Assembly (NCBI RefSeq): GCF_003385515.1
Contig: NZ_QNVT01000014.1
Location: 1 to 64,000 of the forward strand
Origin: Chryseobacterium pennae
GTDB lineage: Bacteria > Bacteroidota > Bacteroidia > Flavobacteriales > Weeksellaceae
DNA: 64,000 nt
Direction of reading: 5' to 3'
Below the pieces are notes generated by a model. That model worked only from the letters and a program-made list of their open reading frames with translations, ran no database searches and was not told the DNA's origin. Shown here in pieces: positions 17,098-26,472 of the stretch; the first letter of the stretch is position 1, and the number at the start of each line of letters is the position of its first letter. The position numbers and the translations under genes were made by a program.

Positions 17098-18284
17098 ACG
17101 GCCTGATTCATAATGAGGATTACTCCAAGGAGCAAAACTGCAATGATCAGATAACGCCAGGAAAGCCCTTTCTGCTCCGTTACCGTTCCGCTTACGGAAA
17201 TAATAAAACTGGTAACAGAGGTGATAACATAGACCAGTCCGCCCATCAGCCCGCCAGCTGTACCTGCATTTTTAGGAAAGTACAGCATACTTGTAGTAAA
17301 GAATGATGTAAATAAGATCCCGGAACAGATATGAATAAAAAAGGCAAAGGGAATCATTATATAAAGACTTTCAAAAAAGTAACTTGTAATGATTAATCCT
17401 GCAATCAGGACCAACTGAAGAAGAATCGGCTGTAAAATCCTTGGTTTGAAGTCCAGTGTCAGCCTGCGTTTCCCGATAAAACCTCCGATCATCCATGAAA
17501 ATCCTAAGATCAAAGTACAGTATCCAATCACAACAGGAGTAAAGTGGAATGTATTTTCAATAATAAAAGGTCCCGTGATATTGAAAAGCATTACAATAGA
17601 ATAACTTAATCCTAAAATAATGATTCCCAGCATAAAGATCTTATTTTTAAGCATCATAGAATACAGACTGATGTTTTCTGAAAGATCAAGTTTCTTTTTC
17701 TGTAGAAGACTTTCTCCACTGAAGAACCACTCAAACAGGAATAAAAATCCTGCATAAAAGGCTAGGAAATAAAAATTAGCATGCCAGTTAAACAATTTTT
17801 CTAAATACCCTCCCAGAAAAGGTGCCAGAATAGGGCCGCAAGACCATGCAATTGTAAAATAACTCAGGTAATGCTTTACCCGTTCCGAATCATAAATGTC
17901 AACAAAAATGGCACGCGTAGCCACCACAAGTACTGAGACAGCGGCTCCCTGAAGAATGCGGAGCAGGCATATCAGCAGAATACTATTAGTCATGGTAATT
18001 AAAAGACTGCTCAGTATAAGGATGAATAAAGCCAGTAATTTAGGGCGATAGCGTCCAATACTGTCTAATATTCCTCCCACAAATAACTGGGAAACGCCAT
18101 AGCTTAAAAGGTATGAGGTTAAAGTAATCTGTATATCTTTTTCCGAAACCATCATTTCCTTGGCCATAGAAGGAAAGGATGGCAGGTAAATATCCGTGAC
18201 AAACCCAGAAAGCGGGATAGACACAAAGGCCATAATGGTTATTAATCTGATGCGTTTCTCAGATGCTTCTCTCAACATATTCAT
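17073..18284 (-). CDS. MFS multidrug/metabolite exporter, Bcr/CflA type
   Basis: A 403-aa inner-membrane protein with about 12 hydrophobic segments. Family marks: FVTDIYLPSFPSMAKEM in the first loop, QLFVGGILDSIGRYRPKLLA (the DHA1 motif A position) and LRILQGAAVSVLVVATRAIF (motif C region). The Bcr/CflA group exports drugs such as bicyclomycin and chloramphenicol, or natural metabolites; the substrate here is unknown. A TATTTTTG box sits just upstream (18300-18307). The AraC gene upstream on the same strand may regulate it. Confidence 0.87.
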   Translation of the reverse strand: MNMLREASEKRIRLITIMAFVSIPLSGFVTDIYLPSFPSMAKEMMVSEKDIQITLTSYLLSYGVSQLFVGGILDSIGRYRPKLLALFILILSSLLITMTNSILLICLLRILQGAAVSVLVVATRAIFVDIYDSERVKHYLSYFTIAWSCGPILAPFLGGYLEKLFNWHANFYFLAFYAGFLFLFEWFFSGESLLQKKKLDLSENISLYSMMLKNKIFMLGIIILGLSYSIVMLFNITGPFIIENTFHFTPVVIGYCTLILGFSWMIGGFIGKRRLTLDFKPRILQPILLQLVLIAGLIITSYFFESLYIMIPFAFFIHICSGILFTSFFTTSMLYFPKNAGTAGGLMGGLVYVITSVTSFIISVSGTVTEQKGLSWRYLIIAVLLLGVILIMNQAVKKEKAEN

Positions 18285-18299
18285 TCATTTTTTACCATG

Positions 18300-18307
18300 C
18301 AAAAATA
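18300..18307 (-). promoter_or_regulatory. -7 promoter box TATTTTTG for the MFS gene
   Basis: Exact TAnnTTTG on the minus strand, 15 nt upstream of the MFS ATG. Confidence 0.45.
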
Positions 18308-18367
18308 CTTCAAGAAATAGAAAACTAAGTTTTAAAAGACAAAGTAAAAATTACAAAATTCAAATAT

Positions 18368-19279
18368 TTAAAATAAGTTTTTAAATTTCAGCGGTGAAGT
18401 CTGCGCATGCTTTTTAAAGAAATTATTAAAGTGGGAAGGCTGTTCAAATCCAAGCGTATACCCCACCTGAGCAATATCCCAATTGGTGTATTTCAACAGA
18501 TTTTTAGATTCCTCAAATATTTTTTCTTTAATGATGTGAGTGGTTGTAAGATTCGTAACTGATTTTACTGAGGAATTCAGATGGTTCACATGCACATTCA
18601 GATGATCTGCAAAATCAGAAGCCGTTTTTAAAACTAAAGGGTAGGCCGGAGAGTCCAAAGGAAACTGTTTGTTAAGAAGTTCATCAAATAGTCTGTATAA
18701 ACGCACATTGGCAGGGAGCTCATTAAGACTTACGTCTTCAACCCGGTTTTCAAGAGCCAGGTGTAAAACAGAAGCCAGATTACTTTTAATACCACTGCAA
18801 CGGAACGGATAAGAAGAATGATTCAGCCTGTACATCTGCTCAAAGTACATACTGACCAATTGGATCTGTTCCTCATTCAGGAATATAAATGGCTTACTCC
18901 ATTCCTTAAACAGTGAAGTTTTTTTAAACAAATTGAATTCTGAATTTACATTAAAAAATTCCTGATTGAACAGACAGGAAAACCCTTCCTGAAAATCATC
19001 TTCACATTCCCACGTATAAGGAATGTTAGGAGAAGGAAAGAATAGGGCAGGGCGGTCAACATACAGTTTATGAGAGGCGTAATGAGCCGTTCCCTTGCCT
19101 ATGATAAAGCATATCTTGTAATAATCACGACGGTTGTAAGGGCTTTTAAAACTACAATATTTCCGTGGAATAATGTTGATATGAGATTTACCACCCTCAA
19201 AATCAGCCTCAGGGACATCAAGAATGTTTCTGCGGGTGCGGTTGTAATAATCTTTTATGGTTTCTAGTTGATCACTCAT
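18368..19279 (-). CDS. AraC family transcriptional regulator
   Basis: A 303-aa protein. An N-terminal cupin-like sensing domain (YKICFIIGKGTAHYASHKLY, about residues 55-75) is followed by a C-terminal double helix-turn-helix ending in the AraC signature (WDIAQVGYTLGFEQPSHFNNFFKKHAQTSPLKFK). I use ATG 19279, since the extra 11 codons upstream are not shared with its paralog at 59259. It lies immediately upstream of the MFS exporter on the same strand and is a plausible activator of it. Confidence 0.85.
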   Translation of the reverse strand: MSDQLETIKDYYNRTRRNILDVPEADFEGGKSHINIIPRKYCSFKSPYNRRDYYKICFIIGKGTAHYASHKLYVDRPALFFPSPNIPYTWECEDDFQEGFSCLFNQEFFNVNSEFNLFKKTSLFKEWSKPFIFLNEEQIQLVSMYFEQMYRLNHSSYPFRCSGIKSNLASVLHLALENRVEDVSLNELPANVRLYRLFDELLNKQFPLDSPAYPLVLKTASDFADHLNVHVNHLNSSVKSVTNLTTTHIIKEKIFEESKNLLKYTNWDIAQVGYTLGFEQPSHFNNFFKKHAQTSPLKFKNLF

Positions 19280-19369
19280 TTTTCCAGAATTATAAAAATC
19301 AAAGATAGGCAAATCTTTTCTTTTAAGATTTGCCTTCCATAGTTTTTATCATTGGTATTGATTTAAAAC

Positions 19370-19885
19370 CTACCCATTCTTAGTGATCTGCATTTCTACA
19401 ATATAAGAAGAGAGTTGAAAAGGGTCTGTCCTGGAACTTTCTTTAATATTAAAACCAGATTCTTTCAAAAATTCCAGTAAAGGATCCTGAATAAGGATAT
19501 TAGTCCAGATAATATCAGTAAAGGAGGCCGCAGTTCTGCATTTTTTCCATAATGATTCACGGATCTCAGGAGTACTGTATTCAGGAAGAATTACAAAATG
19601 AAGCTCAGTAAGCCTTTTCTCTTCCTGAAATCCGGGATAACGGGAACCACTTTTTAAAATACCATATCCTACAGGCTTTTGATTGGCATAGGTAATAATA
19701 AGCTGGTTAGAAAGATTGTTCAGTTCATTGATCATTTTCCTGGGATCCCAGTTTTCAATATAGTGTTTGATCTCTTCCTCTGAAATAAGGTCTTTATAAG
19801 TTGTGTTTACATAAGATTTAACAACTGTAAAAAGATCATTAACGCCCTCATCTGAACCTATGGTGAATTTTGAAATGATTTCCAT
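19370..19885 (-). CDS. GNAT-like N-acetyltransferase
   Basis: A 171-aa protein with weak GNAT hallmarks: LIITYANQKPVGYGIL (beta strands before motif A), then LTELHFVILPEYSTPEIRESLWKKC, equivalent to the acetyl-CoA-binding strand and helix, and a C-terminal FLKESGFNIKES typical of GNAT ends. The canonical Q/RxxGxG/A loop is not clear. Substrate unknown. It is divergent from the MocR-type regulator, so it may be a target of that regulator. Confidence 0.6.
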   Translation of the reverse strand: MEIISKFTIGSDEGVNDLFTVVKSYVNTTYKDLISEEEIKHYIENWDPRKMINELNNLSNQLIITYANQKPVGYGILKSGSRYPGFQEEKRLTELHFVILPEYSTPEIRESLWKKCRTAASFTDIIWTNILIQDPLLEFLKESGFNIKESSRTDPFQLSSYIVEMQITKNG

Positions 19886-19948
19886 TCTTTTTTCTTCAAA
19901 ATTATGAGATTAATTCATTCAGAAAGGATACAGATGATTAAAATACAA

Positions 19949-19990
19949 TCGGTACAGATTCTAATTTTGTAAATTTGTTCGGTACAGATT
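19949..19990. promoter_or_regulatory. Pair of 12-bp direct repeats, likely MocR operator
   Basis: TCGGTACAGATT occurs exactly at 19949-19960 and 19979-19990, starts 30 bp apart (about three helical turns), ending 12 bp before the MocR-type start codon. A weaker half copy (GGATACAGAT) lies near 19927. MocR/PdxR/GabR proteins bind direct repeats in their own promoter region. Confidence 0.65.
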
Positions 19991-20001
19991 GACCTGAGAC
20001 G

Positions 20002-21411
20002 ATGAAAACATACAAATACGAAGCTTTTACAGCAGTAATTGAAGAGCAGATCCGGAACAGAATTTTACAGAGTGGTGATAAACTACCCTCTATTCGGGAA
20101 ATAAAAGCAAAATATAGCCTGAGTACAAGCTCTGTGCAAAATGGTTTTGAATATCTGATCATCAAAGGGTTGGTTGAAAGCAGTCCGCGTTCAGGTTATT
20201 TTGTTGCAGATAAAAGAGAAGAGAACATTCCTGAATTCAGAACAAAGCTTCCTCCTGTCGTTCGGGATGAGGTGTTTATGAAGAATATGCTGCTGACTTC
20301 CAAAAGGATTTCAGAATCAAGTTCTTTCAATACCGCAGTGCCCGGTGATCTTCTGATTCCACAAAAACTTATTCTAAGAACTATGCAGGAAGTGATCCGG
20401 GAAAAAGGAGCTTCTCTGCTGAGGTATTATCCTTCCAACGGACTTGAAGCACTGAGAAAACAGATTGCAAAACAAATGGGAATATATGGATGCAGATTCA
20501 ATCCCGATGAGCTTATCATTACCGATGGTGCTTTGCAGGCACTTACAATTGCACTTACGTCTGTAACCAGGGCAGGTGATGTGGTTGCGGTGGATAGCCC
20601 GTGTGTATTTTCCATTCTGGAAGTTATTGCTAATCTTGGACTGAAGGTTATTGAAGTTCCTGTTCATTACCGAAGTGGTTTTGACACAGATTATTTCCGA
20701 AAAGTATGTGGCGAAAATAATGTCCGCGCACTTATCGTCACTCCCAATTTCCATAATCCAACCGGAATTATGATGAGTGATGATACTAAAAAGGAGCTGT
20801 TGAAAATTGCAGAAGATCATCAGATATGCATTATCGAAAATGATATGTATTCCGATCTTTACTTTGAAGAAAAAAGACCCTCCAGTATTAAAAGTTTTGA
20901 TGAAAAAGGGTGGGTCATAATGTATTCTTCATTCTCCAAGACCCTGGCACCTGGGATTAGGTTAGGTTGGCTATGTGCCGGACAATTTTATGCAAGAGCA
21001 GAAAGAGCAAAGTTTGCCCTGGGCCGATCAGTATCTCCACTTTATCAGGAATTGATACTGAAACTTTTACAGGAAAACAGCTATGAAAGGCATTTACGAT
21101 CATTCCGGAAGAAACTCAATCAACAGGCCATTCAGTTGCTTGAAGTCCTGAGAAAGTCATTTCCGGAAGGATCCTATTTCCATAGACCTCAAGGAGGATA
21201 CAGCATCTGGGCACAAATGCCGGAAAATATGGATATGAAAAGATTTCATCAGTATTGCGAAAAGCATAATATTTTATTTACTCCCGGAAATACATTTTCC
21301 CTTACAGATAAATACGATCATCACTTTAGAGTGGTCTTTGCAGAAAGAATAACTCCTGAAAGTCTTCAGGTATTGGATAAAACAGGAACAAAGGCTTGTG
21401 AGTTCATGTAA
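20002..21411 (+). CDS. MocR-type (GntR-HTH plus aminotransferase) regulator
   Basis: A 469-aa fusion. Residues 1-75 are a GntR winged helix (EEQIRNRILQSGDKLPSIRE, then YSLSTSSVQNGFEYLI). Residues 100-465 are a fold-type-I aminotransferase domain, with YPSNGLEALRKQIA, TPNFHNPTG, and SSFSKTLAPGIRLGW carrying the PLP Lys. Proteins of this class use PLP as a sensor and regulate PLP synthesis, GABA use, taurine use or transport. The gene pair with the GNAT-like protein and the direct repeats between them suggest local control. Confidence 0.9.
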   Translation: MKTYKYEAFTAVIEEQIRNRILQSGDKLPSIREIKAKYSLSTSSVQNGFEYLIIKGLVESSPRSGYFVADKREENIPEFRTKLPPVVRDEVFMKNMLLTSKRISESSSFNTAVPGDLLIPQKLILRTMQEVIREKGASLLRYYPSNGLEALRKQIAKQMGIYGCRFNPDELIITDGALQALTIALTSVTRAGDVVAVDSPCVFSILEVIANLGLKVIEVPVHYRSGFDTDYFRKVCGENNVRALIVTPNFHNPTGIMMSDDTKKELLKIAEDHQICIIENDMYSDLYFEEKRPSSIKSFDEKGWVIMYSSFSKTLAPGIRLGWLCAGQFYARAERAKFALGRSVSPLYQELILKLLQENSYERHLRSFRKKLNQQAIQLLEVLRKSFPEGSYFHRPQGGYSIWAQMPENMDMKRFHQYCEKHNILFTPGNTFSLTDKYDHHFRVVFAERITPESLQVLDKTGTKACEFM

Positions 21412-21477
21412 GGAAAAAGAAAGTGTATAAAGAAATACAAAATAGCCTATTAGGCTTATACTACAATCGATGGGCTT

Positions 21478-21530
21478 CAATTCCCTTCCTCTGGAGGGTG
21501 TCAGATCAAAGATTTGACGGGTGGCTTATA
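21478..21530. repeat. Possible interspersed intergenic repeat
   Basis: The stretch CCTCTGGAGGGTGTCAGATC followed by AAAGATTTGACGGGTGGCTT resembles the short GC-richer dispersed repeats seen between flavobacterial genes. A single copy in this window, so the call rests on recollection of its style. Confidence 0.3.
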
Positions 21531-21538
21531 TCCCTGTT

Positions 21539-22198
21539 TTATTCAATCAGATACTTGATATTCTTACGTTTGTCAACTTCCAATTGAGGAACTCCATCAG
21601 TAATCTTGAAATAAAAACCATCTATCCATTTTTCCTTTGTAAGATCAATATCTTCACCGTTTATGATATGTTTCTGAATTTGAGAAGCAAAATTATTATG
21701 AAGTCTGAACTTTTCCGGAAAATTCACCCACTCAACAGAAAATTCAAATTCCCGCTCATCTGGTGCTTTTGTGAAAGAGAATGGAACCATAAAAAGATTT
21801 TTACCCAAAACATGAAAGAATGTGTTATTGATTCTCGGACGGTTGAATATCTTATAACTGGGGTCTATAAAATCTTGTTTGATATGATAGATTAGGGAAA
21901 ACTCAGTTCCTTTTTTCTTCCGGATCTTTATTGTATTGCTTTCAGGTTTAATTTCAAAGTTAATATCAGGATTTTCTTCATTACTATTGTCAGGTTTTTA
22001 AAAAGATCATTCTCACCCCAGTTTTCATTAGCATAATAAAAGGATAAAGTATCAGATGCTTTTTTCAATTTATAATCTACCTGTACTTTTAAACCATTCT
22101 TTGCAAGATCTTCATCATAATAAATTTTATAACTGATTTTGTTTTGTGAAAAAAAATAATGGCAGTATAAGCGCCAGGAAAATTAATTTTCTGAACAT
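21539..22198 (-). pseudogene. Frameshifted secreted protein remnant
   Basis: ATG 22198 starts a signal-like segment (FRKLIFLALILPLFFF). Continuing requires a shift at a poly-T run near 22160 to read SYKIYYDEDLAKNGLKVQVD, and a second shift near an A-run at about 22000 to read INFEIKPESNTIKIRKKKGT. The final frame (21539-21808) gives NLFMVPFSFTKAPDERE and ends LIE*. The pieces form a coherent beta-rich protein of about 215 aa, possibly the N-terminal domain of an M61-like gluzincin peptidase whose catalytic part is absent. Function call is weak; the broken state is clear. Confidence 0.6.
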
Positions 22199-22510
22199 GG
22201 ATTAAGTCGTTTTTTTCAAATTTAATATAAAATCCAGAACACAAGACAATTCATGAGGTGTTTTGAAAAAATAAGATAGGTGGCAGGTAAGCCTTTCAAA
22301 ATTTGTTGCCATTAAAATAAAAATTGAGAAAGAAAATGAATGAGGTAATCCTGGAAAAAAATTGGCTTACTATGGATTGCAGCAGGTTTTTTATGAAAAT
22401 AAGAGGGTGAAAATCGATAAAAATCGGTTTCAGAGTAGAAATATGTTAAAATTTCACTCATTTTGGCCAAACTTTTTTCTCTGCTACTAGGCTGGAATCA
22501 CCATAAAACC
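22199..22510. other. Intergenic, 0.3 kb
   Basis: Divergent spacer between the remnant above and the histone-like gene; nothing identifiable apart from the promoter box at its right edge. Confidence 0.5.
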
Positions 22511-22518
22511 TATATTTG
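22511..22518 (+). promoter_or_regulatory. -7 promoter box TATATTTG for the histone-like gene
   Basis: Exact TAnnTTTG ending 21 nt before ATG 22540. It overlaps the alternative TTG at 22516, which rules that codon out as the start. Confidence 0.65.
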
Positions 22519-22539
22519 CAGCCTAAATTTTTAAATATA

Positions 22540-22716
22540 ATGAAAGAACTAATTGAAAAAATCAACGCAGAATTTGAAGCGTTCACAACTGAGGCAAACC
22601 AACAAGCTGAAAAAGGAAACAAGGCAGCAGGTACAAGAGCTCGTAAATCAGCTTTAGAACTTAGCAAATTGTTCAAAGATTTCAGAAAAGTTTCTGTAGA
22701 AGAATCTAAGAAGTAA
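22540..22716 (+). CDS. Histone H1-like protein
   Basis: A 58-aa basic protein (MKELIEKINAEFEAFTTEAN, then GNKAAGTRARKSALELSKLF). It matches the short histone-H1/Hc1-like family found throughout Bacteroidota: an amphipathic N-terminal helix and a Lys/Arg-rich second half. It probably binds and compacts DNA. ATG 22540 is chosen because a promoter box lies at 22511-22518. Single-gene unit closed by a strong terminator. Confidence 0.85.
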   Translation: MKELIEKINAEFEAFTTEANQQAEKGNKAAGTRARKSALELSKLFKDFRKVSVEESKK

Positions 22717-22726
22717 TTCAACCTTT

Positions 22727-22753
22727 AGCCGGCTTTTGTAGCCGGTTTTTTTA
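22727..22753 (+). terminator. Rho-independent terminator
   Basis: AGCCGGCT/AGCCGGTT stem and T7; ends the histone-like transcript. Confidence 0.85.
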
Positions 22754-23066
22754 TGCCTTTATTTTTGAGACTTCGGATTTTGCGATTTTCAATTTTGAAG
22801 GCATTACTGTTTATTGAATGGAAATAATTATACAGATGGATAAATAATTCTATCAATATTCCCGATCATTGAAACCATCTCACTTTATAATTTTATAAGT
22901 ATATATGTTGAAATAACGCTGAAGCTCAAGTTTTGCTGAGCGTGATATTCTTTTATATAAAAAAACAACTTTCAGTTTTATTCTTCCGATTTTCAATTTT
23001 TTACACTCTATCGTGAAAACTGTAAATTTAATTTGTATTTTAATTGTCTTAACAGTAAGCACTTTC
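22754..23066. other. Intergenic, 0.3 kb
   Basis: AT-rich, nothing identifiable. Its right end could encode an 18-residue N-terminal extension of the next gene from GTG 23013. Confidence 0.4.
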
Positions 23067-24215
23067 ATGAAACATTATCATGTCTTATTTGCTCTGGTTT
23101 TCGGACTTTTTTCGGGCCAAAAATTAAGAGTAGAAGATTCAGAAACCGGAGCTCCGGTTCCCAATGCAAGAATTATTCTCCATAACCAGATTGTTTATAC
23201 CAATGAAGACGGTTTTGCTCCGGTAGATCAGGATGTAGCTGACTTCGGAGTGTCAGCTTCGGGTTTTCAAAGCGCAGTAATACCAGCATATAATTCCTCA
23301 GTAAAGCTTAAAAGAGCATATAAAAATATTGACGAAGTAAAAATGGCCAGTGTAGATCTTAGGGAGATCTTTGAGGATGTCAATACAAATTATAAAAAGA
23401 GATATTACAGAAAATCATCTGTTTACAATGTGGTCTACAAAGAGAAAAAGACGGATAATGATAAGCTGTATTTTCTAGCCATTGCAGAAGCGAAGCTTTG
23501 GAGTAAAAGCAATTATTATAGTTACAGAGACGGGGTTAAAATGGATTATGACCAGATTCTTCAAATGCAGCTGAATAATGTGAAATATCTGAAAAATAAC
23601 AAATCAGACAGTATTTTTACTACAGGTAACAGAGAGTTTTCTCATGAATATATGGGGAATTATTTTTTCAATTTTGAACTTAACCGGGTGTTATTTCATA
23701 TAAAAAGTAAGGGTGCAAAATATTCGGGGACCATGGTATTTGAAGATGGTAACGAACAATTGGTGATCTTTAAGATCAGATCTGGAGAAGGAATTGAAAT
23801 GAAAGGGGAGTTTAAATATAACACGGCAGATAAAGTAATTACGTATTTTGAAGTCCATTACATACAGGAAAATTACCCTATGGTCAAAAGAAAAACAGCC
23901 GGAGGAGAAGAATACGATTATAAACTTGGAAATGCAATGCTGGTATTTGATTTTTCTAAAAATGATGATGGGTATGTTCCTGCATTGACTAAACTTGAAG
24001 GCTACAAATACTTTGCAGTTTACAAAGGAGTAAAACATGAGAAAAACTTCAGCAGAGAACTGATCTATAATACCTTTAGGAAATCTGATGACAAAGGTCT
24101 TGATCCAAAGGTAGACTTCAGTAAAAACATCTGGGATAACGTTCCTGTAAAGGAAAATAAGAACAATACCATTCTGCTTTCCGAAGAAGAACAGATTTTT
24201 ATGAATGGAAAATAA
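23067..24215 (+). CDS. Secreted protein with carboxypeptidase-like regulatory N-domain
   Basis: A 382-aa protein with a signal peptide (KHYHVLFALVFGLFSGQ). Residues 18-95 resemble the carboxypeptidase-regulatory/CarbopepD_reg fold (LRVEDSETGAPVPNARIILH and NEDGFAPVDQDV). The remaining 290 residues are beta-rich, of a kind common in flavobacterial periplasmic proteins of unknown function (FSHEYMGNYFFNFELNRVLF and DYKLGNAMLVFDFSK). Alternative start GTG 23013 would add 18 hydrophobic residues; I prefer the ATG because it gives a normal signal peptide. Confidence 0.65.
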   Translation: MKHYHVLFALVFGLFSGQKLRVEDSETGAPVPNARIILHNQIVYTNEDGFAPVDQDVADFGVSASGFQSAVIPAYNSSVKLKRAYKNIDEVKMASVDLREIFEDVNTNYKKRYYRKSSVYNVVYKEKKTDNDKLYFLAIAEAKLWSKSNYYSYRDGVKMDYDQILQMQLNNVKYLKNNKSDSIFTTGNREFSHEYMGNYFFNFELNRVLFHIKSKGAKYSGTMVFEDGNEQLVIFKIRSGEGIEMKGEFKYNTADKVITYFEVHYIQENYPMVKRKTAGGEEYDYKLGNAMLVFDFSKNDDGYVPALTKLEGYKYFAVYKGVKHEKNFSRELIYNTFRKSDDKGLDPKVDFSKNIWDNVPVKENKNNTILLSEEEQIFMNGK

Positions 24216-24517
24216 TCCTTTAGATTTGAATTTTTATATTTTCGTTTACCGGTGAATGTTTGTATCTGTTTGGTAACGAGTTATTAATATGGTTTTGTTT
24301 GTGATAATTACAGGCTCAATAATTTTATATTCGTAAAAATCCATGCTGTAATTTTTAAGCCAAATTGAGTATACAGAATATTGTCACTTTTTCAACTGTG
24401 AAATTCTTAAAATTGTAGAGTTACGGTTTATTCAAACAGTATTTATACCTACTTTTTATGCCCATTCCTTCATCATCTCCGCAATTTCTTTTATCTTTAG
24501 TGCAATCAATATACATT
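24216..24517. other. Intergenic, 0.3 kb
   Basis: No hairpin or box I can support. An in-frame ATG at 24458 would extend the peptidase by 20 residues. Confidence 0.4.
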
Positions 24518-26089
24518 ATGAGGATAAATAGATTTTTTGCAGTACCGGCTGTAATGTTGGCTGCCCAGTTTTCATGGGCCCAGGTAAAGGTAGACCCAAA
24601 AGAAAGCCTTAATCCAATCGTAAAGAGTTTTGTAGATGAAGTAAACAACAGTTCCCAGCTTGAAGGCATGGCTTATGAGCTTCTGGATGGGATAGGACCC
24701 CGTCTTGTAGGGACTCCAGAAATGCTTGCTGCTAATGAATGGAGTGCAGAAAAGCTTCGTTCATGGGGTATTGAGGCCAATCTTCAGCAGTTCGGGACCT
24801 GGAAGGGATGGCAGAGAGGAACCACTCATGTTGATATGGTTTTTCCAAGGGTAAAATCATTGTCTGCCACTCAGCTGGCATGGAGTCCGGCTACCAAAAA
24901 GGCTGTGGAAGCAGAAGTAGTAGCTCTTCCAAAAGTATCAACCAAAGCCGAATTCGATAAATGGCTTCCTTCCGTAAAAGGGAAAATTGTGCTGATGGCC
25001 CAGTATCAGAAAATCGGACGTTCTGATGAGCAGATTAAGGAATTTGCTACTCCGGAACTTTATGAAAAACTTAAGGCAGAAAAAGAGCAGGCAACCAAGG
25101 ATTTTGCAGCTTATGTAAAAAATATCGGCTATGATAATAATACACTTCCTGAAGCTTTAGAAAATGCAGGAGCAGCTGGAATTGCTATTTCAAACTGGAC
25201 CGGAATTATGGGGGCAAACAGAATCTTTGGAGCTAAGACATCCAAAATTCCTATGGTAGACATTGATGTGGAAGATTACGGAATGCTTTACAGAATGGCA
25301 GAAAAAGGGGCTCAGCCTAAAATTAAAATCGATGCCCAGTCCAAGGTGCTTCCGGAGGCAAAAAGTTTTAATACGATCGGTATGATTAAAGGGAAAGAAA
25401 AGCCGGATGAGTATGTGATCCTTTCTGCTCACCTTGATTCATGGGACGGAGCACAGGGAGCTACAGACAATGGTACGGGAACACTTACAATGCTTGAAAC
25501 CATGAGAATCCTTAAAAAATACTATCCTAATAACAAAAGAACTATTGTGATTGGTCTTTGGGGAAGTGAAGAACAGGGATTGAACGGTTCAAGAGGCTTT
25601 GTGGCAGATAATCCTCAGATTATTAAAGGAACACAGGCAGCATTCAACCAGGATAACGGTACCGGACGTGTTGTTAATATCAGTGGTCAGGGGTTCGTAA
25701 AAGCTTATGATTATATTGGAAAATGGCTTGATGGTGTTCCAAAAGCGGTAAGAAGTCACATAAAGACAGATTTCCCTGGAATGCCTGGCGGTGGCGGATC
25801 AGATCATGCTTCATTTGTGGCAGCAGGAGTACCTGGATTCTCATTAGGTTCTCTGAATTGGGGATATTTCGGATACACCTGGCATACTACAAAAGATACT
25901 TATGACAAGATTGTTTTTGATGAGGTGAAGAATAACGTGATCTTAACGGCAGCTTTGGCTTATATGGCTTCTGAAGATCCTGAATTTACCAATAGGGAGA
26001 AAAGAGTAATGCCTAAAGACGAGAAAGGAAATACGGTACAATGGCCGGAAGCAAAAGAGCCTAAAAGAAGTTCTAAAGATTATAAATAA
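24518..26089 (+). CDS. M28 family zinc peptidase, secreted
   Basis: A 523-aa protein with signal peptide (RINRFFAVPAVMLAAQFSWA). An inserted PA-like region occupies residues about 130-290. The M28 metal ligands are visible in order: SAHLDSWDGAQGATDNGTG (His and bridging Asp), LWGSEEQGLNG (catalytic Glu and ligand Glu), GGGGSDHASFVAAG and YTWHTTKDTYDKI (last His). This is the bacterial aminopeptidase/carboxypeptidase Q-like arrangement; it likely trims peptides in the periplasm. ATG 24518 is chosen because it gives a standard signal peptide, whereas ATG 24458 does not. Confidence 0.9.
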   Translation: MRINRFFAVPAVMLAAQFSWAQVKVDPKESLNPIVKSFVDEVNNSSQLEGMAYELLDGIGPRLVGTPEMLAANEWSAEKLRSWGIEANLQQFGTWKGWQRGTTHVDMVFPRVKSLSATQLAWSPATKKAVEAEVVALPKVSTKAEFDKWLPSVKGKIVLMAQYQKIGRSDEQIKEFATPELYEKLKAEKEQATKDFAAYVKNIGYDNNTLPEALENAGAAGIAISNWTGIMGANRIFGAKTSKIPMVDIDVEDYGMLYRMAEKGAQPKIKIDAQSKVLPEAKSFNTIGMIKGKEKPDEYVILSAHLDSWDGAQGATDNGTGTLTMLETMRILKKYYPNNKRTIVIGLWGSEEQGLNGSRGFVADNPQIIKGTQAAFNQDNGTGRVVNISGQGFVKAYDYIGKWLDGVPKAVRSHIKTDFPGMPGGGGSDHASFVAAGVPGFSLGSLNWGYFGYTWHTTKDTYDKIVFDEVKNNVILTAALAYMASEDPEFTNREKRVMPKDEKGNTVQWPEAKEPKRSSKDYK

Positions 26090-26118
26090 AAGGGTCTTTT
26101 AAAAAATAGCTCTTCAGT

Positions 26119-26153
26119 AAAAAGGTTGCCTGAAAAGGCGACCCTTTTTTTAC
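26119..26153 (+). terminator. Rho-independent terminator
   Basis: Imperfect 10-bp stem AAGGTTGCCT/AGGCGACCCTT followed by T7; ends the M28 peptidase gene. Confidence 0.75.
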
Positions 26154-26312
26154 TTTTTTACTTCACTTATTGTTGAAATAATGCCTTTGTGTTTGCTTTT
26201 TAGTAATGGCTATTTTAGCATAAATAATCTTCATGTATGATTGTTGCATGCAAAAATGCAGATTAAATATTAAGTGATTGAAAAACAATGGTGTACGAAT
26301 ACCTAATAAACG

Positions 26313-26346
26313 GAGCTGTTTCAGAAATGGAACAGCTTTTATTTTG
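26313..26346 (+). terminator. Terminator-like hairpin
   Basis: AGCTGTTTCA/TGGAACAGCT stem, GAAA loop, T-rich tail; it isolates the cargo cassette from upstream transcription. Confidence 0.65.
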
Positions 26347-26472
26347 CATAAATTTTAATTTTTTTGTACATGTTTTTAGTATAATATGCAATAAAAACAC
26401 ACGTAAATACAAAAAGAGATAAAGTGGGGATCTTTAATTTTAAAAAGCTTTTAGAATTAAAAAACACACATT

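Larger units (their letters stand above)
26090..26472. other. Intergenic, 0.4 kb, with two terminators
   Basis: Holds hairpins at 26119-26153 (AAAGGTTGCC stem, T7) and 26313-26346 (GAGCTGTTTCA stem, T-rich). The first ends the peptidase gene; the second has no obvious plus-strand gene before it. The remaining sequence shows nothing. Confidence 0.6.

Noticed and set aside
20374..20820. Minus-strand 148-codon ORF opposite the MocR gene
   Set aside because: Cys/Ile/Asn-rich shadow of a clear enzyme gene on the other strand.
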